A stretch of DNA of 64,000 nucleotides. It comes from Humibacillus xanthopallidus. GTDB lineage: Bacteria; Actinomycetota; Actinomycetes; Actinomycetales; Dermatophilaceae. Each line of letters opens with the position of its first letter. Position 1 is the stretch's first letter. The translations under genes and the position numbers were made by a program. The stretch is from contig NZ_VFQF01000001.1 in assembly GCF_006717145.1 (NCBI RefSeq), positions 620,001-684,000 of the forward strand, in the 5' to 3' direction. Shown piece by piece: positions 1 through 7,451 of this stretch. The notes below the pieces were generated by a model, which was not told the origin of the DNA, did not search any database, and worked only from the letters and a program-made list of their open reading frames with translations.

Positions 1-69
1 CTCGAGCGCGGCGACCGCCTGCGCCGGGCTTGCCGCGAAGGCCGCCGACCGGTCGTCAGTCGTGTTCAT
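1..69 (-). CDS. 5' end of an unidentified gene, cut by the window edge
   Basis: An open frame on the minus strand starts with ATG at 69 and runs off the left edge, giving 23 codons (begins MNTTDDRSAAFAAS). A GAGGAAG ribosome-binding sequence lies about 7 bases upstream of the ATG, which is why I accept it. The visible residues are Ala-rich and hydrophilic and identify no family. It is downstream of the VOC gene on the same strand, separated by about 196 bp, so it may belong to the same or a following transcript. Confidence 0.55.
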   Translation of the reverse strand, partial: MNTTDDRSAAFAASPAQAVAALE

Positions 70-265
70 CCGACCACTTCCTCGGGCTCCGGGGAGCGTC
101 TACGAGCTCACTGCTGGACACCTCGAGACTAGCGAGCGGTCCTGGCCCGCGGAGCACTTCCGCGTGGGCGCAGACGCAAACCGGGCGGCATGCCCCGTCG
201 CCACTGCTCCTTCGAGGGGCCGTATGCCGTGTGGCCGGGTGTGCCGTCGGGCTCGCCTCGCGAGG

Positions 266-979
266 TCAGCGCGGGTGGTCGACGAGGCAGAGCTCGTTGC
301 CGTCAGGGTCGGCGAGCACCACCCACGGCACGTCGCCCTGGCCGATGTCGACCCTCGTTGCGCCGCGGGCGAGGAGCCGGTCGACCTCCAGCTCGAGGCT
401 CGTGCCGGCTGGCGCGAGGTGCAGGTGCATCCGGTTCTTGCCCGTCTTCGGTCGCACGGGTGGACCGCCCCAGGCGATCTTGGTGCCGCCGGCGGGAGAC
501 TGGACCGCCGTCTCCTCGTCCTGGTCCCACAACAGCGGCCAGCCCAGGGCGTCGCTCCAGAAGAGGCCGACCTCGCGCGTGCCGTCGCAGGCCAGCTCGC
601 CCAGGAAGCCGCAACCCGCGAGGAAGGCGTTGCCCGGCTCGATGACGCAGAGCTCGTTGCCCTCTGGGTCGGCGAGGACGACGTGCCCCTCCTCCGGACG
701 CTGTCCGACATCGAGGTGCCGGCCACCCAGCTCGAGGGCGCGTGACACCGTCGCCCGCTGGTCGTCCGCGGAGCTGCTCGTCAGGTGGAGATGCATCTGG
801 TTGGGGCCAGCCTTCGGCGTCGACGTCGGGCGGAACACGATGTCGAACTCCACGCCGGTGCTCGGCTTGATCGTCACACCGTCATCGCCGATCTCACGCC
901 GTAGCAGGCCCGCCCAGAACTCGGTGAGCCGTCGGGGGTCGTTCGCGTCGATGCAGAGGGCGCCCAGTCGAAGCGACAT
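266..979 (-). CDS. Two-domain VOC (glyoxalase/bleomycin-resistance fold) protein
   Basis: 237 aa made of two tandem VOC modules, roughly residues 1-117 and 120-235. The repeat is visible in the sequence: each half has a MHLHL strand and a V-V-L-A-D-P-(E/D)-G-N-E-L-C strand near its end, the usual substrate or metal face of glyoxalase-like folds. It is probably a cytosolic enzyme or binding protein. Single-gene VOC proteins cannot be assigned a substrate from sequence, so glyoxalase, dioxygenase or drug-binding roles all remain open. It starts at ATG 979 with GGAG just upstream. The LacI-family gene begins its stop-codon end 84 bp away on the same strand, so co-transcription is possible. Confidence 0.85.
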   Translation of the reverse strand: MSLRLGALCIDANDPRRLTEFWAGLLRREIGDDGVTIKPSTGVEFDIVFRPTSTPKAGPNQMHLHLTSSSADDQRATVSRALELGGRHLDVGQRPEEGHVVLADPEGNELCVIEPGNAFLAGCGFLGELACDGTREVGLFWSDALGWPLLWDQDEETAVQSPAGGTKIAWGGPPVRPKTGKNRMHLHLAPAGTSLELEVDRLLARGATRVDIGQGDVPWVVLADPDGNELCLVDHPR

Positions 980-1063
980 CGGGGCATCTCCGTTCGGTCT
1001 GGTGGGCGGGGTGGCCTGCCGTGCGGCAGCTGGAATTCGGGGGCGTTCTGCGCTGCCCCCGGC

Positions 1064-2086
1064 TCACCCGAGGGTCGAGGTCCTGGCGACGAGCTCGGGG
1101 GTGAAGGTGACCTGGGTGTGGACGTGCTTCGGGTTCGTCGCTTCGTCGATCACCAGCTCGGTGGCAGTGCGACCGAGCTCCTGACGTGGCTGGCGCACCG
1201 AGGTCAGGGGAACCGCTGCAGCAGAGGCGAACTCGATGTCGTCGTAGCCGACGATGGCGAGGTCCTCCGGCACCAGTCGCCCGCTCCCGATGGTCTGCTG
1301 GAGCAGCCCCAGTGCGAGCAGGTCGTTCGCGCAGAAGGCGGCAGTCGGACGGCGCCTCTTGGGCAGTCCGGCGAGGCGCTCGCCGGCTCCCCGGCCCTCG
1401 ACCACCGTGAGCGCCGCCGTCGAGATCAGGTGCAGCGACTCGGCCGGGAGGCCGGCGTCCGACCACGCCTCCTGAGCTCCCTGCCAACGGTCACGCACCT
1501 GCCCGATGCTGAGGGGGCCGCCGATGAAGGCGACCTGCGTGTGTCCCCGGTCGATGAGGTGCTCGACGGCCAGGCGCCCGCCCAGCACGTCGTCGACCGC
1601 GACGGAGCACAGGTCGAGACCCTGCTGGGTGCGGTCGACGACGACGAGGGGAGTGCCGCGTCCGACCACGTCGCGCAGGTGCTCGGCGTCGGGGTCGACC
1701 GGAGTGATGAGGATGCCCTGCACCCGCTGCTGCTGGAGCAGATCGAGGTAGGCACGCTCACGGTCGGCGTTGTTGCTGCTGTTGCAGATGAAGAGCCAGA
1801 GGTCGGCGAGCCCGGCCGACAGCTCGACGCCCTGGGCGACGTCGGTGAAGAAGGGGTTCGCGGCGTCGAGCACGACGTAGGCGACGACGCGGCTGTGCCC
1901 GGCGCGCAGCTGGCGCGCCGACTCGTTGCGCACGAACCCCAGCTCGCGCATCGCGGTCTCGACCTTGACCCGCGTCGGCTCGCTGACGCGGTCGGGGCGG
2001 TTCAGCACGTTGGACACGGTTCCGAGCGACACGCCCGCACGGGCCGCCACGTCCTTGACGCCGACGGAGCGCGACGACGGGTTCAC
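1064..2086 (-). CDS. LacI-family repressor, probable regulator of the rhamnose operon
   Basis: 340 aa. The N-terminal LacI helix-turn-helix is clear at residues 8-50 (V-K-D-V-A-A-R-A-G-V-S, then T-V-S-N-V-L-N-R), followed by a periplasmic-binding-protein-like effector domain (A-N-P-F-F-T-D, D-R-T near residue 150, Y-D-D-I-E-F near 280). The start is GTG at 2086, chosen for the GGGAGG sequence 5 bases upstream. It is divergent from the rhamnose transporter operon. The perfect palindrome at 2186-2199 in the shared intergenic region has the typical LacI operator form, so this protein most likely represses that operon until rhamnose or a derivative is present. That assignment is inference from position; the family call is secure. 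Confidence 0.93.
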   Translation of the reverse strand: MNPSSRSVGVKDVAARAGVSLGTVSNVLNRPDRVSEPTRVKVETAMRELGFVRNESARQLRAGHSRVVAYVVLDAANPFFTDVAQGVELSAGLADLWLFICNSSNNADRERAYLDLLQQQRVQGILITPVDPDAEHLRDVVGRGTPLVVVDRTQQGLDLCSVAVDDVLGGRLAVEHLIDRGHTQVAFIGGPLSIGQVRDRWQGAQEAWSDAGLPAESLHLISTAALTVVEGRGAGERLAGLPKRRRPTAAFCANDLLALGLLQQTIGSGRLVPEDLAIVGYDDIEFASAAAVPLTSVRQPRQELGRTATELVIDEATNPKHVHTQVTFTPELVARTSTLG

Positions 2087-2148
2087 CGTCGCCTCCCTGG
2101 CCTGTGATTGAAACGAGACACAACCGGATTCTATCCACGGTCAAAGGG

Positions 2149-2177
2149 TTGACAGCCGTCACGACGCTCCCTAGATT
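2149..2177 (+). promoter_or_regulatory. Sigma70-type promoter of the rhamnose operon
   Basis: TTGACA at 2149-2154 and TAGATT at 2172-2177 are separated by exactly 17 bp, a near-consensus primary-sigma promoter, which is unusually strong for this GC-rich genome. Transcription would begin close to 2184-2186, right at the LacI operator. Confidence 0.75.
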
Positions 2178-2185
2178 ATCGCCAG

Positions 2186-2199
2186 TTGAAACCTTTCAA
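2186..2199. promoter_or_regulatory. LacI-type operator, perfect 14-bp palindrome
   Basis: TTGAAA-CC-TTTCAA is a perfect inverted repeat placed immediately downstream of the -10 box, over the expected start site, where a bound repressor would block initiation. A second, degenerate half-site (TTGAAACG) lies at 2108-2115 next to the start of the LacI gene and could support looping or autoregulation. Confidence 0.75.
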
Positions 2200-2214
2200 A
2201 GATGCAAGGAAGCC

Positions 2215-3741
2215 ATGGACACCGTCTCACCGGAGAGCGCAGCGCCTCCGACCCTGACGTTGCGTGACGTCGCCAAGTCCTTCGGGCAGGTGGTCGCCCT
2301 GCGGTCGGCCACGCTCGTGGCCCACCCCGGCTCCATCCACGCCCTCGTCGGCGAGAACGGCGCGGGCAAGTCGACCCTCATCAAGATCGTCGCGGGAGTG
2401 CACCGCCGCGACGGAGGCGACTTCCTCCTCGCCGGAGAGCCTGCCGACTTCGGCTCCACCGCCGAGTCGAAGGCCGCGGGCGTCGCCGTCATCTACCAGG
2501 AGCCCACGCTCTTCCCCGACCTGTCGGTGACGGAGAACATCTTCATGGGCCGCCAGATCCTCGGCGCCGGTCGCCGGATCGACCGGGCGGCCATGCACGC
2601 CGAGGCCGCCCGGCTCTTCGCGGGCCTCGGGGTGCACATCGACCCCCGTCGTCCCGCGCTCGGCCTGTCGATCGCGGACCAGCAGATCATCGAGATCGCC
2701 AAGGCGATCTCGCTCGACGCCCGCCTGCTCATCATGGACGAGCCCACCGCGGCCCTCAGCGGGGTCGAGGTGGAGCGGCTCTTCGCCGTCGCTCGCCGGC
2801 TGCGCGACGAGGGTCGGGCCATCGTCTTCATCTCGCACCGCTTCGACGAGGTCTTCGACCTCTGCGACACCGTGACCGTCATGCGCGACGGTGAGTACGT
2901 CGCTACCCGGCCGATCGCCGGCACGAGCGTCGAGGAGATGGTGGGCCTCATGGTCGGCCGAGAGGTCTCCGACCTCTTCCCCAAGACCCCGGCCGAGATC
3001 GGCGACCCGGTGCTCGAGGTCTCGGGCCTGACCGCCAGGGGCGTCTTCCACGACGTGTCCTTCACCGTGCGGTCCGGCGAGATCGTCGGGCTCGCAGGCC
3101 TCGTCGGGGCCGGACGCAGCGAGATCGCACGCGCCGTGTTCGGCGTCGACGGCTACGAGTCGGGCTCTGTGCGCATGAAGGGCCGGGCCGTCTCGCCGCG
3201 CGACCCCGGCGCCGCCATCCGGGCCGGGATGGCCTTCGTGCCCGAGGACCGTCGCAAGCAGGGACTCGTCACCGACGCCTCGGTGACCGACAACATCGCG
3301 GGCGTCATCCGGGGGAGCCTCGCGAAGCTCGGCCTGCTGACCAAGGGCATGGAGAACCGGGCCGTCGCCCCCTGGGCCGACCGGCTCGAGGTCAAGACGA
3401 GCTCGCTCGACATGTTCGCCAAGACGATGAGCGGCGGCAACCAGCAGAAGGTCGTCATCGCCAAGTGGCTCGCGACGAAGCCCACGCTCCTCATCATCGA
3501 CGAGCCCACCCGTGGCATCGACGTCGGCACCAAGGCCGAGGTGCACCGGCTCCTCTCCGAGCTCGCCGGGCAGGGCATGGCCATCCTCATGATCTCCTCC
3601 GAGCTGCCCGAGGTGCTCGGCATGGCCGACCGGGTTCTCGTCGTGTGCGAGGGCCGGCTCACCGCCGACCTGCCGCGTGAGAGCGCCACCCCGCAGGCCG
3701 TCATGCACGCCGCAACCCAGACGAGGGAGGTCGCGTCATGA
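2215..3741 (+). CDS. rhaT: Rhamnose ABC importer, fused double ATPase subunit
   Basis: 508 aa when started at ATG 2215, which has AAGGAAG just upstream; the open frame continues upstream across the operator and promoter, so earlier starts are rejected. It has two ABC domains, as in RbsA/XylG-type sugar importers. Walker A G-E-N-G-A-G-K-S-T is at residues 46-54 and Walker B L-L-I-M-D-E-P is near 178. The second half has the family's degenerate Walker A (G-A-G-R-S-E) and a good signature and Walker B (M-S-G-G-N-Q-Q-K, L-I-I-D-E-P-T-R-G-I-D). It powers sugar uptake with the two permeases that follow. The stop overlaps the next start by 4 bp. The rhamnose assignment comes from the catabolic genes downstream. 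Confidence 0.92.
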   Translation: MDTVSPESAAPPTLTLRDVAKSFGQVVALRSATLVAHPGSIHALVGENGAGKSTLIKIVAGVHRRDGGDFLLAGEPADFGSTAESKAAGVAVIYQEPTLFPDLSVTENIFMGRQILGAGRRIDRAAMHAEAARLFAGLGVHIDPRRPALGLSIADQQIIEIAKAISLDARLLIMDEPTAALSGVEVERLFAVARRLRDEGRAIVFISHRFDEVFDLCDTVTVMRDGEYVATRPIAGTSVEEMVGLMVGREVSDLFPKTPAEIGDPVLEVSGLTARGVFHDVSFTVRSGEIVGLAGLVGAGRSEIARAVFGVDGYESGSVRMKGRAVSPRDPGAAIRAGMAFVPEDRRKQGLVTDASVTDNIAGVIRGSLAKLGLLTKGMENRAVAPWADRLEVKTSSLDMFAKTMSGGNQQKVVIAKWLATKPTLLIIDEPTRGIDVGTKAEVHRLLSELAGQGMAILMISSELPEVLGMADRVLVVCEGRLTADLPRESATPQAVMHAATQTREVAS

Positions 3742-4823
3742 CGCCCGCACCGACCCAGGAGCCGACCGTGAGCGTTCCCGACACCCCGACCGAGACGCAG
3801 CTGCTCGTCGAGCCCAGCAGCATGTCGCCGCGCCGTCGCGTGCTCGAGGGGCTGCTGCGCTCCCGCGAGTTCTCCATCCTCGTCGTGCTCCTGCTCGTCA
3901 TTGCCGCAGCGACGATCAAGAACCCCAGCTTCCTGCTGAGCAGCAGCGGGTGGCGCGACCTGCTCCTCACCCCGTCGATGCTCATCCTGCTCGCCGTGGG
4001 CCAGGCGGCCGTCATCATCACCCGCAACGTCGACCTGTCTGTGGGCTCGGTGCTCGGCCTCACGGCATACCTCACGGGGCGGTTGTTCATCGACCATCCC
4101 GAGCTGCCGATGGTCGCGGTCTTCGTCGCGGCGATCGTCGTCGGAGGGCTGCTCGGCCTCATAAACGGCCTGCTCGTGGCGCTCGCCCGCGTCCCCGCCC
4201 TCGTCATCACCCTCGGCACGCTCTACATCTACCGGGGCATCGTGCTCTCGTGGGCGGGCAGCAGCCGCATCAACGCCTCCGACCTGCCCTCCGGCTTCCT
4301 CTCCCTCGGCACGGCGCAGGTGCTCACCATCCCGGTGCTCTTCATCGTGGCGGTCGCCGTCCTCGTGGCCGTCGGCTACTACCTCTACACGGCTCGCAGC
4401 GGCCGTGAGTTCTACGCGATCGGCTCAGACCCCGACGCGGCCGTGCTCTACGGGCTCAACGTCAGGCGGCGGGTGGTCGGTGCCTTCGTGCTCTCCGGTG
4501 CACTCGCCGGACTGGCGGGCGTCGTCTTCGCCGCGCGCTACGGCTCGGTCAGCTCCGACGCGGGCACCGGCATCGAGCTGCAGGCGGTCGCCGCCGTCGT
4601 CATCGGCGGCGTCGCGATCTTCGGCGGCAGCGGCACCGTCTGGGGGGCCGCCCTCGGCGCGGTGCTCCTCGTCACCATCAACCGGGCGCTACCGATGCTC
4701 GGCATCCCGGACTTCTGGCAGCAGGCGCTCGTGGGCGCGCTCATCCTCAGCGCCATCGTGCTCGACCGGGTGCTCGCAGCCCGCCAGTCACGCCGACTCG
4801 TCGAAGCGAGGGACCCGTCATGA
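3738..4823 (+). CDS. rhaP: Rhamnose ABC importer permease 1
   Basis: 361 aa inner-membrane permease of the RbsC/XylH/AraH type. It has a hydrophilic N-terminus of about 55 residues, then about eight to ten hydrophobic segments, with the family signatures N-V-D-L-S-V-G-S near residue 95 and A-A-V-V-I-G-G-V-A-I-F-G-G-S-G near residue 285. It starts within the stop of the ATPase gene (ATGA overlap), and its own stop overlaps the next permease start in the same way, indicating translational coupling. It forms the transmembrane channel together with the second permease. Which of the two corresponds to RhaP or RhaQ of rhizobia is a naming choice I cannot settle. Confidence 0.88.
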   Translation: MTPAPTQEPTVSVPDTPTETQLLVEPSSMSPRRRVLEGLLRSREFSILVVLLLVIAAATIKNPSFLLSSSGWRDLLLTPSMLILLAVGQAAVIITRNVDLSVGSVLGLTAYLTGRLFIDHPELPMVAVFVAAIVVGGLLGLINGLLVALARVPALVITLGTLYIYRGIVLSWAGSSRINASDLPSGFLSLGTAQVLTIPVLFIVAVAVLVAVGYYLYTARSGREFYAIGSDPDAAVLYGLNVRRRVVGAFVLSGALAGLAGVVFAARYGSVSSDAGTGIELQAVAAVVIGGVAIFGGSGTVWGAALGAVLLVTINRALPMLGIPDFWQQALVGALILSAIVLDRVLAARQSRRLVEARDPS

Positions 4824-5860
4824 CCCGCACGTATGCCGCCTACGCCCATCCGCTGTGGCGCCGGCTCCTGCTCAGCCGAGAGGCCGCCGTCGTCGCCCTC
4901 GTCATCGGCGTCTCGATGTGGGCCTACGGCAACGTGCCCTACTTCGGCGAGCAGCTGACCCTCAACTACCTCCTGCTCGACGTGACACCGATCCTGCTCA
5001 TCGCACTGCCGATGACCCTCGTCATCGTCACGGGAGAGATCGACCTCTCGGTCGCGAGCGTCGTCGGCCTCAGCAGCGTGCTCGTCGGGGTGCTGCACGA
5101 GGGTGGCTTCTCGATCCCCGTGGCTGCCGCCGTCGCGCTCGTCGTCGGTGCCGTCTGCGGGGCGCTCAACGGCTATCTCGTCGCCCACGTCGGCCTCCCG
5201 TCGCTCGCTGTCACGATCGGCACGCTGGCGCTCTACCGCGGCCTGGCGGTCGGGATCCTCGGCACCAAGGCGGTCACCGACTTCCCGGCGGACTGGACGC
5301 AGCGCGCGTCCGAGACGATCGGGGACACCGGCATCCCGACCGTCATGCTCCTCTTCCTCGTGCTGGCCGTCGGCTTCGCCCTGCTGCTCCACTTCTCGGC
5401 CTTCGGCCGGGGGGTCTACGACATCGGCCTGGGCAGCGAGGCGGCCCTCTTCACCGGCGTCAAGGTGCAGCGGACCAAGTTCATCCTCTTCGTCCTCACC
5501 GGCGCGGTCTCCGCCCTCGCCGGCATCTTCTACACGCTGCGCTTCGGCAGCGCCCGCGGAGACAACGCCGCCGGCCTGGAGCTCCAGGTCATCGCGGCCG
5601 TGCTCCTCGGGGGAGTGTCCATCTTCGGTGGCCGAGGCAAGCTCGTCGGCGTCATCGCCGGTGTGCTGCTCATCGGCGTGATCTCGAGCGCCCTACGGCT
5701 GCAAGGGATCACGGTCAACGTCATCAACATCATCATCGGCCTGCTGCTGGTGGTGTCGGTGGTCTCAACACCTGTCCTGGCGTGGGTCTCCGACGTCGCT
5801 GCCAGGCGTAACCGGGGCACCCGCCCCACCAAGACGCCCGCTGGCGTCGGAACCCCTTGA
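4820..5860 (+). CDS. rhaQ: Rhamnose ABC importer permease 2
   Basis: 346 aa paralogue of the preceding permease, with the same core motifs: G-E-I-D-L-S-V-A-S near residue 72 and A-A-V-L-L-G-G-V-S-I-F-G-G-R-G near 255. It is predicted to be a multi-span inner-membrane protein that pairs with permease 1. The start is ATG 4820, overlapping the previous stop by 4 bp. The binding-protein gene follows after 11 bases, with its own strong ribosome-binding site. Confidence 0.88.
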   Translation: MTRTYAAYAHPLWRRLLLSREAAVVALVIGVSMWAYGNVPYFGEQLTLNYLLLDVTPILLIALPMTLVIVTGEIDLSVASVVGLSSVLVGVLHEGGFSIPVAAAVALVVGAVCGALNGYLVAHVGLPSLAVTIGTLALYRGLAVGILGTKAVTDFPADWTQRASETIGDTGIPTVMLLFLVLAVGFALLLHFSAFGRGVYDIGLGSEAALFTGVKVQRTKFILFVLTGAVSALAGIFYTLRFGSARGDNAAGLELQVIAAVLLGGVSIFGGRGKLVGVIAGVLLIGVISSALRLQGITVNVINIIIGLLLVVSVVSTPVLAWVSDVAARRNRGTRPTKTPAGVGTP

Positions 5861-5871
5861 AAGGAAATCGC

Positions 5872-6915
5872 ATGACCTCGATCTCGCGTCGCTCCGCCGT
5901 CCTCGGCGTCGCCGCCCTCACCGCAGGCCTCGCCCTCACGGGGTGCACGAAGGCCGCCACCGACTCCGGCACCGCCGGCACCGGTGCGGCCACCGCAGCG
6001 GGCAAGCTGAGTGTCGTCTTCATCCCGAAGAACCTCGGCAACCCCTACTTCGACACGAGTGACGCCGGCGGCAAGAAGGCCGTCGAGGCGCTCGGTGGCA
6101 CCTACTCCGAGGTCGGTCCCCAGCAGGCCAGCCCCGACGGTCAGGTGCAGTACATCAACACCGCCGCACAGCAGCACGTCAGCGCCCTCGTCGTCTCGGC
6201 GAACGACCCCAAGGCCATCGGTGATGCCCTCAACCAGGCGCGCAAGGGTGGAACGAAGGTCGTCACCTTCGACTCAGACACCGACGCGCAGTACCGCGAC
6301 CTCTTCATCAACCAGGCGTCTCCCGAGGGCCTCGCCAAGGTCGAGGTCGACGGCATCACCAAGCAGATCGGCGACTCGGGCGAGATCGCGATCCTGTCGG
6401 CGAGCGCCAACGCGACGAACCAGAACGCGTGGATCGACCTCATGAAGAAGGACCTCGCGGCCAACCACCCCAACGTCAAGCTCGTCGACGTCGTCTACGG
6501 CAACGACGACGACCAGACCTCCTTCGACAAGACCGCGGCCCTCCTCCAGACCCACCCCAACCTCAAGGGCATCATCTCGCCCACGACGGTCGGGGTCGCC
6601 GCTGCCGCCCGCTACCTGTCCACCTCGGACAAGAAGGTCAAGGTCGCCCTCACCGGTCTCGGCACGCCGAACCAGATGCGCGAGTACGTCAAGAACGGCA
6701 CCGTCAACGAGTTCTACCTCTGGAACCCCGCGGACCTCGGCGCCCTCGCGGCCTACGCGGCCGACGCGCTCGTCAAGGGCAAGATCACGGGCAAGGAGGG
6801 CGACACCTTCACCGCAGGCTCGCTCGGCGACTTCAAGGTCGGCGCGAACCAGACCGTCCTGCTCGGCGACCCGTTCGCCTTCAACGCCGGCAACATCGAC
6901 CAGTTCAAGTTCTGA
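5872..6915 (+). CDS. rhaS: Rhamnose-binding lipoprotein of the ABC importer
   Basis: 347 aa solute-binding protein of the periplasmic-binding-protein type 1 (ribose/rhamnose) class. The signal region has an S-R-R-S-A-V-L motif, compatible with twin-arginine export, and a lipobox L-T-G-C, so Cys25 would be lipidated and the protein tethered outside the membrane. Typical fold motifs are N-L-G-N-P-Y-F-D, the A-N-D-P-K hinge region and T-F-D-S-D-T-D. I use ATG 5872, preceded by AAAGGAAA, rather than the in-frame TTG at 5857. A long hairpin immediately after the stop probably raises the level of this subunit relative to the genes that follow. Confidence 0.9.
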   Translation: MTSISRRSAVLGVAALTAGLALTGCTKAATDSGTAGTGAATAAGKLSVVFIPKNLGNPYFDTSDAGGKKAVEALGGTYSEVGPQQASPDGQVQYINTAAQQHVSALVVSANDPKAIGDALNQARKGGTKVVTFDSDTDAQYRDLFINQASPEGLAKVEVDGITKQIGDSGEIAILSASANATNQNAWIDLMKKDLAANHPNVKLVDVVYGNDDDQTSFDKTAALLQTHPNLKGIISPTTVGVAAAARYLSTSDKKVKVALTGLGTPNQMREYVKNGTVNEFYLWNPADLGALAAYAADALVKGKITGKEGDTFTAGSLGDFKVGANQTVLLGDPFAFNAGNIDQFKF

Positions 6916-6922
6916 GCGGTGA

Positions 6923-6959
6923 CCGTCCGGCCGGCGCGCACGTGGCGCCGGCCGGGCGG
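6923..6959 (+). terminator. Intra-operon hairpin after the binding-protein gene
   Basis: Perfect 11-bp arms at 6927-6937 and 6945-6955 (CCGGCCGGCGC and its complement) extend outward to about 15 bp with one G-U pair; the loop is 7 nt. There is no T-tract. It lies 7 bases after the stop codon, between importer and catabolic genes, so I read it as an mRNA-stabilising or partial-termination element rather than a full stop. Confidence 0.6.
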
Positions 6960-6971
6960 GACCGGCCATCT

Positions 6972-7011
6972 GGCCCGGCCCGGCCCGGCCCTGCCCGCCC
7001 GCCCGCCCGCC
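6972..7011. repeat. CCCGG/CCCG low-complexity tract
   Basis: A cytosine-rich run made first of CCCGG units and then of CCCG units fills the gap between the hairpin and the GGCATAC motif ahead of the mutarotase gene. Such tracts are slippage-prone. No coding potential is evident in it. Confidence 0.7.
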
Positions 7012-7055
7012 GGACGGCATACCCCCTCACCCACCACACCACCTCGGGAGTGATC

Positions 7056-7451
7056 GTGCGCGCCTGCTTCCAGCTGCAGGTCCGGCCCGACCGGATCGAC
7101 GAGTACCGCGCTCGGCACGCCGCGGTCTGGCCCGAGATGCTGCGGGCGCTGGCCGACACCGGCTGGCACAACTACTCCCTCTTCCTCAGGGCCGACGGGC
7201 TGCTCATCGGCTACGTCGAGACTCCCTCTCTCGAGGCGGCTGTCGCGGGCATGGCCCGCACCGAGGTCAACGCCCGGTGGCAGGCCGAGATGGCTCCGTT
7301 CTTCGAGGAGCTGGACGGGGTGCCGCCCGACCAGGGCTTCCTCCTGCTCGACGAGGTCTTCCACCTCGAGGACCAGCTCGACCCGCTCGACCAGCTTTCG
7401 TCCGACCAGCTCCCCTCCGACCCGACGCACACCAGAAGTGATGAGACATGA
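7056..7451 (+). CDS. rhaM: L-rhamnose mutarotase
   Basis: 131 aa. It interconverts alpha and beta anomers of L-rhamnose so that the isomerase receives its preferred form. The family pattern is clear: Y-R-A-R-H-A-A-V-W-P-E-M with Tyr17 and His21 matching the catalytic Tyr/His of the E. coli enzyme, then G-W-H-N-Y-S-L-F-L, and near the end D-E-V-F-H-L. I chose GTG 7056 because GGGAG lies 5 bases upstream; GTG 7050 is in frame but too close. The family is usually about 104 aa; here a polar tail of about 25 residues rich in Asp, Gln and Leu is added. The stop overlaps the isomerase start by 4 bp. Confidence 0.9.
   Translation: MRACFQLQVRPDRIDEYRARHAAVWPEMLRALADTGWHNYSLFLRADGLLIGYVETPSLEAAVAGMARTEVNARWQAEMAPFFEELDGVPPDQGFLLLDEVFHLEDQLDPLDQLSSDQLPSDPTHTRSDET

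Noticed and set aside
2227-3708. Long minus-strand frame opposite the importer ATPase
   Set aside because: It is an antisense shadow of a gene with intact ATPase motifs, and has no ribosome-binding site or family features.
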